DNA of 64,000 nt from VFZN01 sp963709325 (GTDB lineage: Bacteria > Acidobacteriota > Vicinamibacteria > Vicinamibacterales > UBA2999). The stretch lies in NCBI GenBank assembly GCA_963709325.1, contig CAVPVV010000004.1, positions 620,001 to 684,000 on the forward strand, read 5' to 3'. Of this stretch, positions 37,741 through 46,746 are shown piece by piece (the first letter of the stretch is position 1; every line of letters begins with the position of its first letter). The notes beneath the pieces are model-generated. The model made no database searches. It was not told the origin of the DNA and worked only from the letters and a program-made list of their open reading frames with translations. The translations under genes and the position numbers were made by a program.

Positions 37741-39240
37741 ATGACTCAGCGCACTCAGTTCTGGACCGCCTTCACGCTGCTCGGGTGCGCCGTGCTGTTT
37801 CGCGGGTTGCCGTTCGTCTGGTGGCCCAGTCTGCACTTCGACTCCGATCAGGCAACGGTCGGCCTGATGGCCCGCCACATCAGCGAGGGCCGGGCGTTCC
37901 CGCTCTACTACTACGGTCAGACCTACATGCTCGCCGTGGAGGCCTACGCCGCCGCGCCGTTCATGTGGGCGCTCGGCGCGACGGTGACCGCACTGAAACT
38001 GCCGCTCTTGCTCGTGAATGTGGCGGTCGTCTTCGTAATGCTGCGGCTGATAGTTCGCGATGCAGCACTCTCGCCGTGGGTTGCGTCGATCGCTGCGCTG
38101 CCGCTGGCAATGCCGGCGGCTGCAATCGCAGCGCGCACCACCGAAGCAATGGGCGGCAACGTCGAGCCGTGGCTCTACGTGTTGCTGCTCTGGATGTTGC
38201 GCGGACGTCCGTTCGCGTTCGGCACGGTGCTGGGCATCGGGATGCTGCACCGCGAGTTCACGGCCTACGCGGCTGCCGCATTGATCATCGTGGATGCGCT
38301 CGGGCTGCTCTCAGCGCCGGTCCGCCGCCTCTATTTCGCGGATCGTGCGAAGCACTGGGCGCTCGCGGCGGTCGCCTGGGTGGCCGTCCGCGCGGCCGCC
38401 GGCATCCTTCAGCCGTTGGCGAACGCATGGGGTCCGGGCACGCACGGTGACGATCTCTGGATGCGGCCGGTTGACGACGTCGGCCGCTATCTCTGTTTCG
38501 CGCCCGAGACCTGGGCGGAGCGTTCGCGCCTCCTCGCTACCGATCACCTGCCGCGGCTCTTCGGCGGCGTCGGCGCCCCGCTCTTCGATTACGGCGTCCA
38601 CACCGGTGTGTACTCAGGACAGCCGGGACTAGGTGCATGGGTGGGCCTGATCACAATTGCCGGATTCGCGGGAGGCACCTCGTTCTGGTGGTCGCAACGG
38701 CGGATGACGAATGCCGCGCCAATCCCGCACATTGGCGGATACCTCGTGCTCGTCGGCGTGATCTCCACCCTCGTCTATGGCTATCTGTCGTGCAGCGCCA
38801 TCAGGGTGGAGACGCTAGGCTACAACCTCCTCGGCGTGTTCGTTCCAGTTGGCGCGCTGGTGATGGCGCTGCAGGCCTGGCGGAACGCGACGGCTCGCGC
38901 GGCGCTGGCGGCCGCAGTGGTGCTGTGGTGCGCGGTGAACGCGCTCGACATGGTGGCGCTCATCCGGGAGTACCGTTCCCATCCGCTCGTGGACTACCGG
39001 CAGGTGCTTGCCGATGACCTGGTCGCTCGCGGGGTCACCAGCGCCCGGGCGCCGTTCCGCGCCGCCTATCAGGTGACGTTTCTCGCCGGCGAGCGGGTGC
39101 GGATCGCGGCGACCGATTTCACCCGAATTCGCGCCTACGCGGAGGAAGCAGCCCGGACCGGCGCGCCGACGATCAGCGACACCGCCTGTCGGCAGGGCAC
39201 GCCCCTGAACAATGGCCAATACCTTTGCCCGTCGAATTGA
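37741..39240 (+). CDS. Multi-pass membrane glycosyltransferase-like protein (GT39/GT83 type)
   Basis: This 499-aa protein has roughly eleven membrane helices and a short C-terminal soluble tail. The first periplasmic loop has 'LHFDSDQATVGLMARHISEG', placed where PMT/ArnT-type GT-C enzymes have their acidic catalytic pair, followed by 'FPLYYYGQTYMLAVEAY'. It probably transfers a sugar from a polyprenyl-phosphate donor to a periplasmic acceptor; donor and acceptor are unknown. ATG 37741 is used. An in-frame extension upstream runs antisense through the neighbouring gene and is rejected. It is divergent from the broken membrane protein gene. Confidence 0.75.
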   Translation: MTQRTQFWTAFTLLGCAVLFRGLPFVWWPSLHFDSDQATVGLMARHISEGRAFPLYYYGQTYMLAVEAYAAAPFMWALGATVTALKLPLLLVNVAVVFVMLRLIVRDAALSPWVASIAALPLAMPAAAIAARTTEAMGGNVEPWLYVLLLWMLRGRPFAFGTVLGIGMLHREFTAYAAAALIIVDALGLLSAPVRRLYFADRAKHWALAAVAWVAVRAAAGILQPLANAWGPGTHGDDLWMRPVDDVGRYLCFAPETWAERSRLLATDHLPRLFGGVGAPLFDYGVHTGVYSGQPGLGAWVGLITIAGFAGGTSFWWSQRRMTNAAPIPHIGGYLVLVGVISTLVYGYLSCSAIRVETLGYNLLGVFVPVGALVMALQAWRNATARAALAAAVVLWCAVNALDMVALIREYRSHPLVDYRQVLADDLVARGVTSARAPFRAAYQVTFLAGERVRIAATDFTRIRAYAEEAARTGAPTISDTACRQGTPLNNGQYLCPSN

Positions 39241-39397
39241 ACAAAATTGGGCGCATGACAGCCGACCGAGACCGTGGACGCGCGCGAAAACGTGAAGATC
39301 GAAGGCCATGACGGCCCCGACCGGCTCGTCCGCCAATCCGGGCGAACCGGCGCGCCCCGGACGGCGTATCGTTGAGTAGCCACTCCGCGAGGATCAC

Positions 39398-40426
39398 ATG
39401 CCCGAAGTCGACGAACAGGCCCGCCTGACCGCCCTCCGGAGCTACCAGATCCTCGACACCGAGCCGGAAGCGGCGTTCGACGACCTCACCCTCCTCGCCT
39501 CCCAGATCTGCGGCACGCCGATGGCCCTGATCACGCTCATCGACGACCACCGCCAGTGGTTCAAGTCGGAGCGAGGCATCGGCATCCGCGAAACCGAACG
39601 CTCGGTGGCCTTCTGCACGCATGCCATCAAGCAGCCGGGCCGCATCATGGAAGTGCCCGACACCCGCGAAGACGATCGGTTCCGCGAGAACCCCTTCGTC
39701 ACCGGCCAGCCGCACATTCGTTTCTACGCAGGCGCACCGCTGGTCACCCCCGACGGCTACGCGCTCGGCACCCTTTGCGTCGTGGACACCGAACCGCGCC
39801 GGCTGAGCCCGGAGCAGATGGAGGCGCTCAGCGCCCTTCGCCACCAGGCGCAGGCGCAACTGGAGCTGCGGCGCCGGCTCGTGGATCTGAAGCGCGCCCT
39901 GGCTGAGCGCGACAAGGCGGAAGCCGAACAGGCCGAGTTGATCAGGGAGCTCCGTTCCTCGCTGCAAAAGGTCGACAAGCTCACCGCGCTGATGCCCTAC
40001 ACCTCGACCTGCGAGATGAATATCGTGGTCCCCGCCGAGCCCGCGTCGATTCCGCGGGTCAGCGAAGGAATCCGGCAGCTGCTGCAGGGCAAGGGCTGGA
40101 CGGAAGAAGAGCTGATGCCGGTCGAACTCGCCCTCGACGAGGCGCTGGCCAACGCGATTCGCCACGGCTGCAAGAACGACCCCACCAAGAACGTGCAGTG
40201 CATCGTCACCACCGGCAACCACGGCGAACTGGTCGTCGCGGTGCGTGACCCTGGTCCCGGATTCGAGCCCGCTGCCGTGCCCAATCCGCTCGAGGGCGAG
40301 AACGTCTTCAAAGGCAGCGGCCGCGGAGTGTTCCTCATCAACCAGTTGATGGACGAGGTCGGGTTCGCCGACGGCGGCCGGGAGGTCCAGATGAAGAAGC
40401 GCCGCGCCCAGCCGCAGCCAACCTGA
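39398..40426 (+). CDS. GAF-domain protein with RsbW-type ATPase domain
   Basis: This is a 342-aa cytoplasmic signalling protein. Residues about 20-150 form a GAF domain ('DDLTLLASQICGTPMALITL', 'RFYAGAPLVTPDGYALGTLC'). About 150-195 is a coiled coil ('LKRALAERDKAEAEQAELIR'). From about 205 there is a HATPase_c_2 domain with N-box 'LALDEALANAIRHGCKND', G1 'VRDPGPGFEP' and G2 'GSGRGVFLINQLMDEVGF', as in anti-sigma factors of the RsbW/SpoIIAB type. No sigma factor, anti-anti-sigma factor or PP2C phosphatase lies next to it. A partner-switching or stress-sensing role is likely. The lack of a His phospho-acceptor domain argues against a classical sensor kinase. Confidence 0.85.
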   Translation: MPEVDEQARLTALRSYQILDTEPEAAFDDLTLLASQICGTPMALITLIDDHRQWFKSERGIGIRETERSVAFCTHAIKQPGRIMEVPDTREDDRFRENPFVTGQPHIRFYAGAPLVTPDGYALGTLCVVDTEPRRLSPEQMEALSALRHQAQAQLELRRRLVDLKRALAERDKAEAEQAELIRELRSSLQKVDKLTALMPYTSTCEMNIVVPAEPASIPRVSEGIRQLLQGKGWTEEELMPVELALDEALANAIRHGCKNDPTKNVQCIVTTGNHGELVVAVRDPGPGFEPAAVPNPLEGENVFKGSGRGVFLINQLMDEVGFADGGREVQMKKRRAQPQPT

Positions 40427-40445
40427 CGGTTACTTCACCGTCAGG
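40422..40445. terminator. Bidirectional hairpin between convergent genes
   Basis: CCTGACGGT (40422-40430) and ACCGTCAGG (40437-40445) form a perfect 9-bp stem with a six-base loop. The left arm includes the last codon and stop of the GAF gene. No long T-run is present on either side. Confidence 0.55.
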
Positions 40446-40493
40446 AGGCCGCCGGCCAGCAACAGGACACGACGACTCATCGATCCCTCCTGC

Positions 40494-41240
40494 TCATGGG
40501 AGCGACCACGCCGGCTTGAGCGCGTCGTAGGCGGCGCGCGGCAGCTGAACGAGCACCGGCTTCCGGCCCGGATCGATCCACGCCATCACCTCTCGGAGAA
40601 AGTCCGGTGCCATCGCGGTGCACCCTGCGGTCCCCTTGCCCTGCTCGCCGCCGATGTGGAGGAAGATGCACGAGCCGCGCGTCGGCACGGCCGGCGTGTT
40701 GTAGTTCACGACCACGCCCCAGCGGTACGCTTCACCGACCTCACGCATCTTCTCGGAGCTGTTCCAGTCGGGCGTCTTAATCGTCCGGCGGTCCACGATC
40801 TGGTTGTAGAGGGTCGAGGCGGAATCGTCCACGCACTCGACGCCTTCGGTGACCGGCAGATACGGAAGCTTCAACCACGCCGCTTCTGCCGACGGGGCGT
40901 ATCCAAACGCTTTCCCGAGAGGAAACACACCGGCGGGCGAACGTCCGTCGCCCTCGGCTTTCACCGGTCCTGGCACCGGCTGCGTGGCCAGCGGATCCCA
41001 CGCGGTGCCGTTCTTCCCGACCACGATGACTCCCGGGGCGCCCACGGCGCGCCACGGCTCGTCGAGATTCCCGCGCTCAAAGCGTCGCAGCTCGCCCTGG
41101 ACGGTGTTCCAGTCCGGCGTGATGACAAGAAGCAGCTGATTGGCATCACGAACCAGACCCGGAGGCGCGGCATGGAGGGAGACAACGGTCGTGACGACCA
41201 CGCAGGCAAGCAGGGCCGTCCAATAGGCGGTGGCGCGCAT
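40494..41240 (-). CDS. Secreted L,D-transpeptidase-like protein
   Basis: This 248-aa protein has an N-terminal signal ('YWTALLACVVVTTVVSLHA'). The C-terminal half carries a YkuD/ErfK-type catalytic site seen as 'IFLHIGGEQGKGTAGCTAMA' with the His and the nucleophilic Cys about 11 residues apart; upstream 'GRSPAGVFPLGKAFGY' is the family's conserved substrate-entry region. Such enzymes make or edit 3-3 cross-links in peptidoglycan or attach proteins to it. ATG 41240 was chosen for its signal peptide; 41258 would add six residues. A short gap separates it from the convergent GAF gene. Confidence 0.85.
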   Translation of the reverse strand: MRATAYWTALLACVVVTTVVSLHAAPPGLVRDANQLLLVITPDWNTVQGELRRFERGNLDEPWRAVGAPGVIVVGKNGTAWDPLATQPVPGPVKAEGDGRSPAGVFPLGKAFGYAPSAEAAWLKLPYLPVTEGVECVDDSASTLYNQIVDRRTIKTPDWNSSEKMREVGEAYRWGVVVNYNTPAVPTRGSCIFLHIGGEQGKGTAGCTAMAPDFLREVMAWIDPGRKPVLVQLPRAAYDALKPAWSLP

Positions 41241-41395
41241 GGGGCATTCTACGCACAAAGCTGCGATGTCCCGCGGCGGCTCGCCGCGCAGAACTCGCGT
41301 ACGTCAGCGCGCGAATCACGCGTCTACGGCCGGAACACGCGCGGCATGCGGCCTGCAGCGACTCCGTCGGAGGCTGGCGCCGAGGGAGCAATGCG

Positions 41396-41629
41396 ATGTC
41401 ACAGCTGCACGATGACGAAGCCGTCGGCAAAGACCGGCCGCGGCCGGTGGTGGACCGCGAGATCGAGGCCATTCACCGCCGGTTGGACGCGCTGGACCGG
41501 CGGCTCGAACAGCGGCTCGCCGAGATCCGGGTGAAGCAGGAAGAGGAGTTGATGCTGATCAAGGCAATGTCGTGCCAGCTGCGCGGGCGCGTGGAGCGCG
41601 CTGACCGACGCGGATTACGCACGGGGTGA
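41396..41629 (+). CDS. Small coiled-coil-like protein of unknown function
   Basis: This is a 77-aa highly charged protein. From about residue 20 a heptad-like pattern runs through 'EIEAIHRRLDALDRRLEQRL' and 'AEIRVKQEEELMLIKAM', which predicts one long helix or coiled coil. Third-position GC and residue use look coding. GAGGGAG lies about 8 bases before ATG 41396. The 3' end overlaps the stop of the convergent nucleotidase gene by 15 bp. I recognise no family. Confidence 0.55.
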   Translation: MSQLHDDEAVGKDRPRPVVDREIEAIHRRLDALDRRLEQRLAEIRVKQEEELMLIKAMSCQLRGRVERADRRGLRTG

Positions 41630-42211
41630 GGCCTCGGGCTGCATCGCGGCGACGACCATCTCGTAAACCTGTTCCCAGGTGTCGGCGCGCGGGCCTGGCA
41701 GGTGGCGATTGGTCGGACTTGTGAAGACGATGGTCGGGTATCCTTCCCGGCGCAGCTGCTCAACGTTCTTCGGCGAGTCTTCAATGTAGAGGTCGGCCCC
41801 AACCGCCGACTTGTCGGCGAGGAAGCACAGATCCCGGTACGGGATGTCATGTCCGTCGAGCCAGTCGACGGTCTGCTGCACCGCGGCGCGGTGGAAGTTC
41901 TTGATCAGCAGGCGGTGCGTGACGATTCGGATGCGCACGCCCATGTCCGACAGGCGCCGGAGCACCTGCGGCGCGCCGGGCATGGGCCTGAGGACGCGGA
42001 ACAAATCGCGCTGCAGGACCGCGAACTGGTGCAGCTTCGGATAGCCGCCTGGCGCCTGCGCGACGCCCCACTCGGGCAGATCCCACGAGAACTCGCTGCC
42101 GAGCGACTGCTCGGCGACGCCAAGCCACTCGGCTGCGATCGGGCGAAGCCCGGCGTAGAAATCAGCGCAGGTGCCATCGAGATCGACGCCGAGCACGAAC
42201 GGGCTGCTCAT
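41615..42211 (-). CDS. 5'(3')-deoxyribonucleotidase-like HAD phosphatase
   Basis: This 198-aa HAD-superfamily phosphatase shows motif I 'VLGVDLDGTCADFYAGLRP' (Asp nucleophile and DxDGT), motif II 'RIVTHRL' and motif III/IV 'KSAVGADLYIEDSPKNVEQL', which fits the NT5C group that removes phosphate from deoxyribonucleotides, or related small-molecule HADs. ATG 42211 is used; ATG 42220 is three codons upstream. A heptamer array separates it from the efflux gene. A longer in-frame extension is only the translated repeat. Confidence 0.8.
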   Translation of the reverse strand: MSSPFVLGVDLDGTCADFYAGLRPIAAEWLGVAEQSLGSEFSWDLPEWGVAQAPGGYPKLHQFAVLQRDLFRVLRPMPGAPQVLRRLSDMGVRIRIVTHRLLIKNFHRAAVQQTVDWLDGHDIPYRDLCFLADKSAVGADLYIEDSPKNVEQLRREGYPTIVFTSPTNRHLPGPRADTWEQVYEMVVAAMQPEASPRA

Positions 42212-42237
42212 GACCTGCATGCTAGCAGGTCGCCGTA

Positions 42238-42284
42238 TCTGCCTCTGCCTTCTGCCTTCTGCCTTCTGCCTTCTGCCTTCTGCC
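42238..42284. repeat. Heptamer array TTCTGCC x5 plus two TCTGCC units
   Basis: Five identical 7-bp units (42250-42284) preceded by two 6-bp variants abut the stop codon of the RND-TolC fusion and end about 20 bp before the nucleotidase start. On the minus strand the unit reads GGCAGAA. The same unit occurs at 12803-12830, 30 kb away. Confidence 0.9.
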
Positions 42285-45200
42285 TTATTGAGGGAATCGC
42301 CCGAGGGCGACGAGTAGATCGAGGCGCGACTGACGGACGCGATCCTCTGCCTGGGCGACCGCGGTCTCAAGGTCTCTCGCCGAGCGCTGCGCGTCGATCA
42401 CCTCGATGTTGGTCGAGGCGCCGGCGTCGAAGGCGATGATTGTGATCTTCAGGACCTCGTTTGCGGCGTCGGCGGCGGCACGGGCGCTGGCGAGCGCGCG
42501 CTCCTGATACTCCACCCCCGCGCGGGCGGTCCGCACCTCGGCACGCGCCTGGAGCGCGAGCTGCTCGAGCGACAGCTCGCTGCTGCGCAGATTAGCCGCG
42601 CGCTCCGCCTTCAAGCCGGACCGCAATCCGCCGTCGTAGATGGGCTGGGCGACGTTCACGGTGATCCGCCACGTGCCGGACGGCTGGAACAAGCCCGCCG
42701 GCGTCACGTAGGCCGGATCGAAGGACACGATCGCCGTCGGCCACCAGTCCTTCGAGCTGTCGCGGAGGATGCGCTCGGACAGGGCCCGCTCGGCGGTGAA
42801 AAGGCGATAGTCGGTGCGCACCGCCAGCCACTCCTCGGGAGCGCCGATGACCGGGACTTCGAACGCCGGCTCCTCGGTCACGTCGCGCGGACCGTCTGCA
42901 TTGATCAATACGCCGAGCGCCTCGCGTGCCCGTTCGACGTTCAGTTGAAAGACCTCGACGAGACCTTCCTCCGTCGAGGCGATCTGCGCTGCACGCAGTT
43001 GATTGAGCCGGCTGCCGATCCCGCCTTCGAGCCGCTTCTGGTTGTAGTCCAGCTGCGCTCTGGCGGTTTCGAGCGACCGCACCTGCACCTCCACGAGACG
43101 CTTCTGATTGATGACCGCGAGATACGCGGTCGCCGCCGACACCGCGATCTGCCGTCGAACGTCCGTCGTGTTCAGGCGTTCGATCTCGATGCGATCGGCC
43201 TGCTGCGCGCGCGCCGCCCACCGCGCCGCGGCAAGCACCGGCATGCCGGCCGACGCCGTCAGCGTCCACTGGTTTTGCGGCTGGACGGTGTTTCCCGAGA
43301 AGCCGCGGGCCGCATCGAGTGTCGAGTTGATGACTGTGGCATTGACAAACGGCATCGTCGTCGCTCGGACCTGCTGCAGCAGCGCCTCGGCCCGCAGGAT
43401 GTTCGTCGCGGTAATCTGCACCGTGAGGTTCTGGTCCACGGCCTTCGCCACGGCCTCGTCGAACGTCACCGCCGGCGGCGTGGTCGCGGTGGCTGGCTGC
43501 AGGCCCACCGGCGTGGGTGCCTGGCCCGGAGCGGGAACCTGGGCGAGCACGTTCCCGGAGAGTCCGACCGCGAGCAGCACCACGATTGCCGCGGTTGCCG
43601 CGGGGCCCGGACCTGACGGTTCATCTTCCGGTTCCTCGGCGCCGCGCGCCCGGCCGGGCACGAGCGTGCGGATGAGCACGTAAAGCACGGGGATGAAGAC
43701 GATCGACAGGAACGTCGACGCGACCATCCCGCCCGCCACAGTCGTGCCGACCGAATTGCGGGCCCCGGCGCCCGCACCGGTGGCCAGCGCCAGCGGCATG
43801 ACGCCGAGGATGAACGCGAACGAGGTCATCAGGATCGGCCGCAGGCGGATGCGCGAGGCCTCGACCGCGGCGTCGATGATCGACATGCCGCGTTCGCGCA
43901 TCTGTTCCGCGAACTCGACGATCAGGATCGAGTTCTTGGCGGCGAGGCCGATGAGCAGCACCAGCCCGACCTGGCAGAAGACGTCGTTGGCCAGACCGCG
44001 CACCAGCTGAGCGGAGAGCGCACCGAAAATCGCCAGCGGGACGCCGAGCAGGATGATGAACGGCAGTACCCAGCTCTCGTACTGAGCCGCCAGGACCAGG
44101 TAGACGATGATCACCGACAGGCCGAAGATCAGGCCGGCCTGCGATCCCGCCTTGATCTCCTCGAGCGACTGCCCCGCCCACGCGAACGTGAAGCCCGGCG
44201 GCAGGCTCTGCTGCGCCAGTTGCTCCATCGTCTGCAGCGCCTGGCCGGAGCTCTGGCCTCGAGCCGGGTTGCCGGTGATCTCGGCGGAGCGGAACAGGTT
44301 GAAGTGGCTGATCACCTGCGGCGCCGTCGTCTCCCGCAGGCGAATGACGGTGTCGAGCGGAACCATCTGGCCGTTCGCGGCGCGCGCGTAGAGCTGCCGC
44401 AGGTCCTCGGGGTTCGCGCGGAACCGCTGATCGGCCTGGGCGTAGACGCGATACGCGCGGTTGTTGAAGTCGAAGTCGTTGACATACGACGACCCGAGGA
44501 AGACCTGCATCGCGTCGGTCACTTCACGCAAGGGCAAGCCGAGGCTGCGCGCCTTGTCCCGATCGATCTCGACGATCAGCTGCGGGTCGTCGGCGCGGAA
44601 GCTGCTGAACAGTCCCTGGACGCGGCCGCTCTGGTTGCCGGCCCCGATTATCCCGAAGGCGGCCTGGGCCAGGCCGGTGACGTCGGGGTTGTTCGTCTGG
44701 TCGAGGACCTCGAACTGGAACCCGCCGAACGTCGAGAGGCCCTGAATGGCGGGCGGCGGGAACGCCACGACGATCGCGCCCGGAATCATGAACAGCGGAC
44801 CGCTGATCCGGTTCAGCACCGCCCGCAGCGAGTGCTCGGGCCCCGGCCGCTCCCTATACTCCTTGAGACGCGTGAAGATCAGCCCGTTGTTCGGGGCCGC
44901 GCCCGCGAAGCTGAAGCCCATCACCGAGAACGCCGCGGCGATGTCGGGATCGCCGTAGAGGATCTTCTCGGCCTTCTTGGCGATCTCGGTCGTGTACTCG
45001 AGGGAGGCGCCGGCCGGAGCCTGGACGATGCAGATCAGGTAACCCTCGTCCTCTTCGGGCACGAATGCCGTGGGCACCACCTGGAGCAGCGTGTAGGTCG
45101 CCCACAGCCCCCCGGCGAACAGGAGCAGCATCGCGTAGCGAAACCGCACCGCGCCCCGAATGATGCGGACGTAGACCCGCGTGCCCCCGTCGATGACCCT

Positions 45201-46742
45201 GTTGACGGCGGTGAAGAAGTAGCCGTGCGCACGGACCTCGCGGTCGAGCAGCAGCGCCGAGAGCGCCGGCGTCAGGGTGACCGCGTTGAACACCGACAGC
45301 ACGACCGCGAAGGCGATGGTCAGCGAGAACTGCTGGTAGAGGCGGCCGGTCACCCCCGGGAAGAACGCCACCGGCACGAACACCGACACCAGCACGATGC
45401 CGATCACCACGACCGCGCCGAACACCTCCCGCATCGCATCGATCGCGGCCCGCCTGGCCGACGTGTGGTACTCGGCCATGTGCCGCTCGATGTTCTCGAT
45501 CACCACAATCGCATCGTCGACGACGATGCCGGTGGCGAGGACGATGCCGAACAGCGTCAGCGTATTGATCGAGAAGCCGAACAGCTTGATGAAGGCGAAC
45601 GTGCCGATCAGCGAGACCGGAATCGTGACCGCTGGAATCACCGTGCTCCGCCAGTTCTGCAGGAACAGGAACATCACGATGATCACCAGCACGATCGCCT
45701 CGCCGAGGGTCTTGAGCACCTCGACGATCGACTCGCGGACGACGCTGACGTTGTCGAAGGCGAGCCGCCACTCGAGCCCGGGCGGGAAGCTTGGTTCGAG
45801 CCGGGTCATCGTCTCGACCACGCCGCGATAGACGTCGAGTGCGTTGGCCGTCGGCAGCAGCGTGATCCCCATGCCAGCCGCCTCGAGCTCGAGGAACCGC
45901 AGGTTCGCCGCGTACTGCTCGGCGCCGAGTTCGACGCGGCCGACGTCCTTGACCCGCACGAGGGCGCCATCGGTCCCGGTCTGGACGACGACGTTCTCGA
46001 ACTCCTCCACCTCGGTGAGCCGGCCGACGGCGCGGACGCTCATCGTGAACATCTGGCCGGCCTGCGCCGGCTGATCGCCGAGGGCGCCGGCTGCCACCTG
46101 CACGTTCTGCTCGCGCAGGGCATTCAGCACGTCGGTCGCGGTGAGGTTCCGCGCCGCGAGCCGGCTCGGATCCAGCCACAGGCGCATCGCGTAGCGACGC
46201 TCGCCGAAGATGATCACGTCGCCGACGCCGCGCACCCGCTTGATCGCGTCGCGCACGTAGAGATCGAGGTAGTTGCTGATGTACAGGTTGCTGTAGCGGT
46301 TGTCCTTGCTGAAGAACCCGATCCCGCCCATGAACCCGGCCGTGACCTTCGTCACCGTGATGCCGTTGGTCCGGACGTCGGCCGGCATCCGGCCGAGCGC
46401 CGAGTTGACGCGGTTCTGGACGTCCACCGCGGCGAGGTCCTGGTTGCGCGACACGTCGAAGGTGACGGTGATTGTCGAGATCCCCGAATTGGTCGACGAC
46501 GAGGTCATGTAGGTCATGCCCTCGACGCCGTTGATCACCTGCTCGAGCGGCGTCGTCACGGCGCTCTCGACGGTCTGGGCGTTGGCGCCGGTGTAGAACG
46601 CCGTTACTGACACGGCGGGCGGTGCGAGTTCGGGGTAGCGGGCGATCGGCAGAATCGGAATCGAGATCGCGCCGGCGAGGATGATCAGCAGCGAGCAGAC
46701 CGTCGAGAGGACAGGCCGCTTGATGAAGACGTCGGCAAACAT
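42285..46742 (-). CDS. RND multidrug efflux transporter fused to a TolC-like outer-membrane factor
   Basis: One uninterrupted frame of 1485 aa. Residues 1 to about 1040 are a complete HAE1-type RND pump: 'MFADVFIKRPVLSTV', the proton-relay helix 'GIVVDDAIVVIENIERHM', and the final helix 'FIPVLYVLIRTLVPGR'. A short acidic linker leads to a signal-peptide-like helix at about 1049-1068 ('AAIVVLLAVGLSGNVLAQ'). From about 1085 an outer-membrane efflux protein follows ('VTFDEAVAKAVDQNLTVQI', 'SAATAYLAVINQKRLVEV', 'IYDGGLRSGLKAERAANL'). The pump's C-terminus is cytoplasmic, so the extra helix would carry the second domain to the periplasm, where cleavage after LAQ could release it. A separate gene with an overlooked start (GTG near 43585) is the alternative. 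The adaptor gene lies 5 bp upstream. Confidence 0.88.
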   Translation of the reverse strand: MFADVFIKRPVLSTVCSLLIILAGAISIPILPIARYPELAPPAVSVTAFYTGANAQTVESAVTTPLEQVINGVEGMTYMTSSSTNSGISTITVTFDVSRNQDLAAVDVQNRVNSALGRMPADVRTNGITVTKVTAGFMGGIGFFSKDNRYSNLYISNYLDLYVRDAIKRVRGVGDVIIFGERRYAMRLWLDPSRLAARNLTATDVLNALREQNVQVAAGALGDQPAQAGQMFTMSVRAVGRLTEVEEFENVVVQTGTDGALVRVKDVGRVELGAEQYAANLRFLELEAAGMGITLLPTANALDVYRGVVETMTRLEPSFPPGLEWRLAFDNVSVVRESIVEVLKTLGEAIVLVIIVMFLFLQNWRSTVIPAVTIPVSLIGTFAFIKLFGFSINTLTLFGIVLATGIVVDDAIVVIENIERHMAEYHTSARRAAIDAMREVFGAVVVIGIVLVSVFVPVAFFPGVTGRLYQQFSLTIAFAVVLSVFNAVTLTPALSALLLDREVRAHGYFFTAVNRVIDGGTRVYVRIIRGAVRFRYAMLLLFAGGLWATYTLLQVVPTAFVPEEDEGYLICIVQAPAGASLEYTTEIAKKAEKILYGDPDIAAAFSVMGFSFAGAAPNNGLIFTRLKEYRERPGPEHSLRAVLNRISGPLFMIPGAIVVAFPPPAIQGLSTFGGFQFEVLDQTNNPDVTGLAQAAFGIIGAGNQSGRVQGLFSSFRADDPQLIVEIDRDKARSLGLPLREVTDAMQVFLGSSYVNDFDFNNRAYRVYAQADQRFRANPEDLRQLYARAANGQMVPLDTVIRLRETTAPQVISHFNLFRSAEITGNPARGQSSGQALQTMEQLAQQSLPPGFTFAWAGQSLEEIKAGSQAGLIFGLSVIIVYLVLAAQYESWVLPFIILLGVPLAIFGALSAQLVRGLANDVFCQVGLVLLIGLAAKNSILIVEFAEQMRERGMSIIDAAVEASRIRLRPILMTSFAFILGVMPLALATGAGAGARNSVGTTVAGGMVASTFLSIVFIPVLYVLIRTLVPGRARGAEEPEDEPSGPGPAATAAIVVLLAVGLSGNVLAQVPAPGQAPTPVGLQPATATTPPAVTFDEAVAKAVDQNLTVQITATNILRAEALLQQVRATTMPFVNATVINSTLDAARGFSGNTVQPQNQWTLTASAGMPVLAAARWAARAQQADRIEIERLNTTDVRRQIAVSAATAYLAVINQKRLVEVQVRSLETARAQLDYNQKRLEGGIGSRLNQLRAAQIASTEEGLVEVFQLNVERAREALGVLINADGPRDVTEEPAFEVPVIGAPEEWLAVRTDYRLFTAERALSERILRDSSKDWWPTAIVSFDPAYVTPAGLFQPSGTWRITVNVAQPIYDGGLRSGLKAERAANLRSSELSLEQLALQARAEVRTARAGVEYQERALASARAAADAANEVLKITIIAFDAGASTNIEVIDAQRSARDLETAVAQAEDRVRQSRLDLLVALGRFPQ

Positions 46743-46746
46743 GGCT

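Noticed and set aside
40430..40480. 16-codon minus-strand frame (MSRRVLLLAGG...) with a good GGAGGG ribosome-binding site
   Set aside because: It is largely made by the hairpin at 40422-40445 and overlaps the GAF gene's 3' end; too short to support as a gene without conservation data.
42238..42284. Possible CRISPR array
   Set aside because: The units are seven bases long and contiguous without spacers; none of the tandem arrays in the window has CRISPR form, and no cas gene is present.
44220..46610. 796-codon plus-strand open frame opposite the RND pump
   Set aside because: It is a shadow of the conserved pump; the translation is dominated by Arg, Asp, Gly and His with no motif and no ribosome-binding site.
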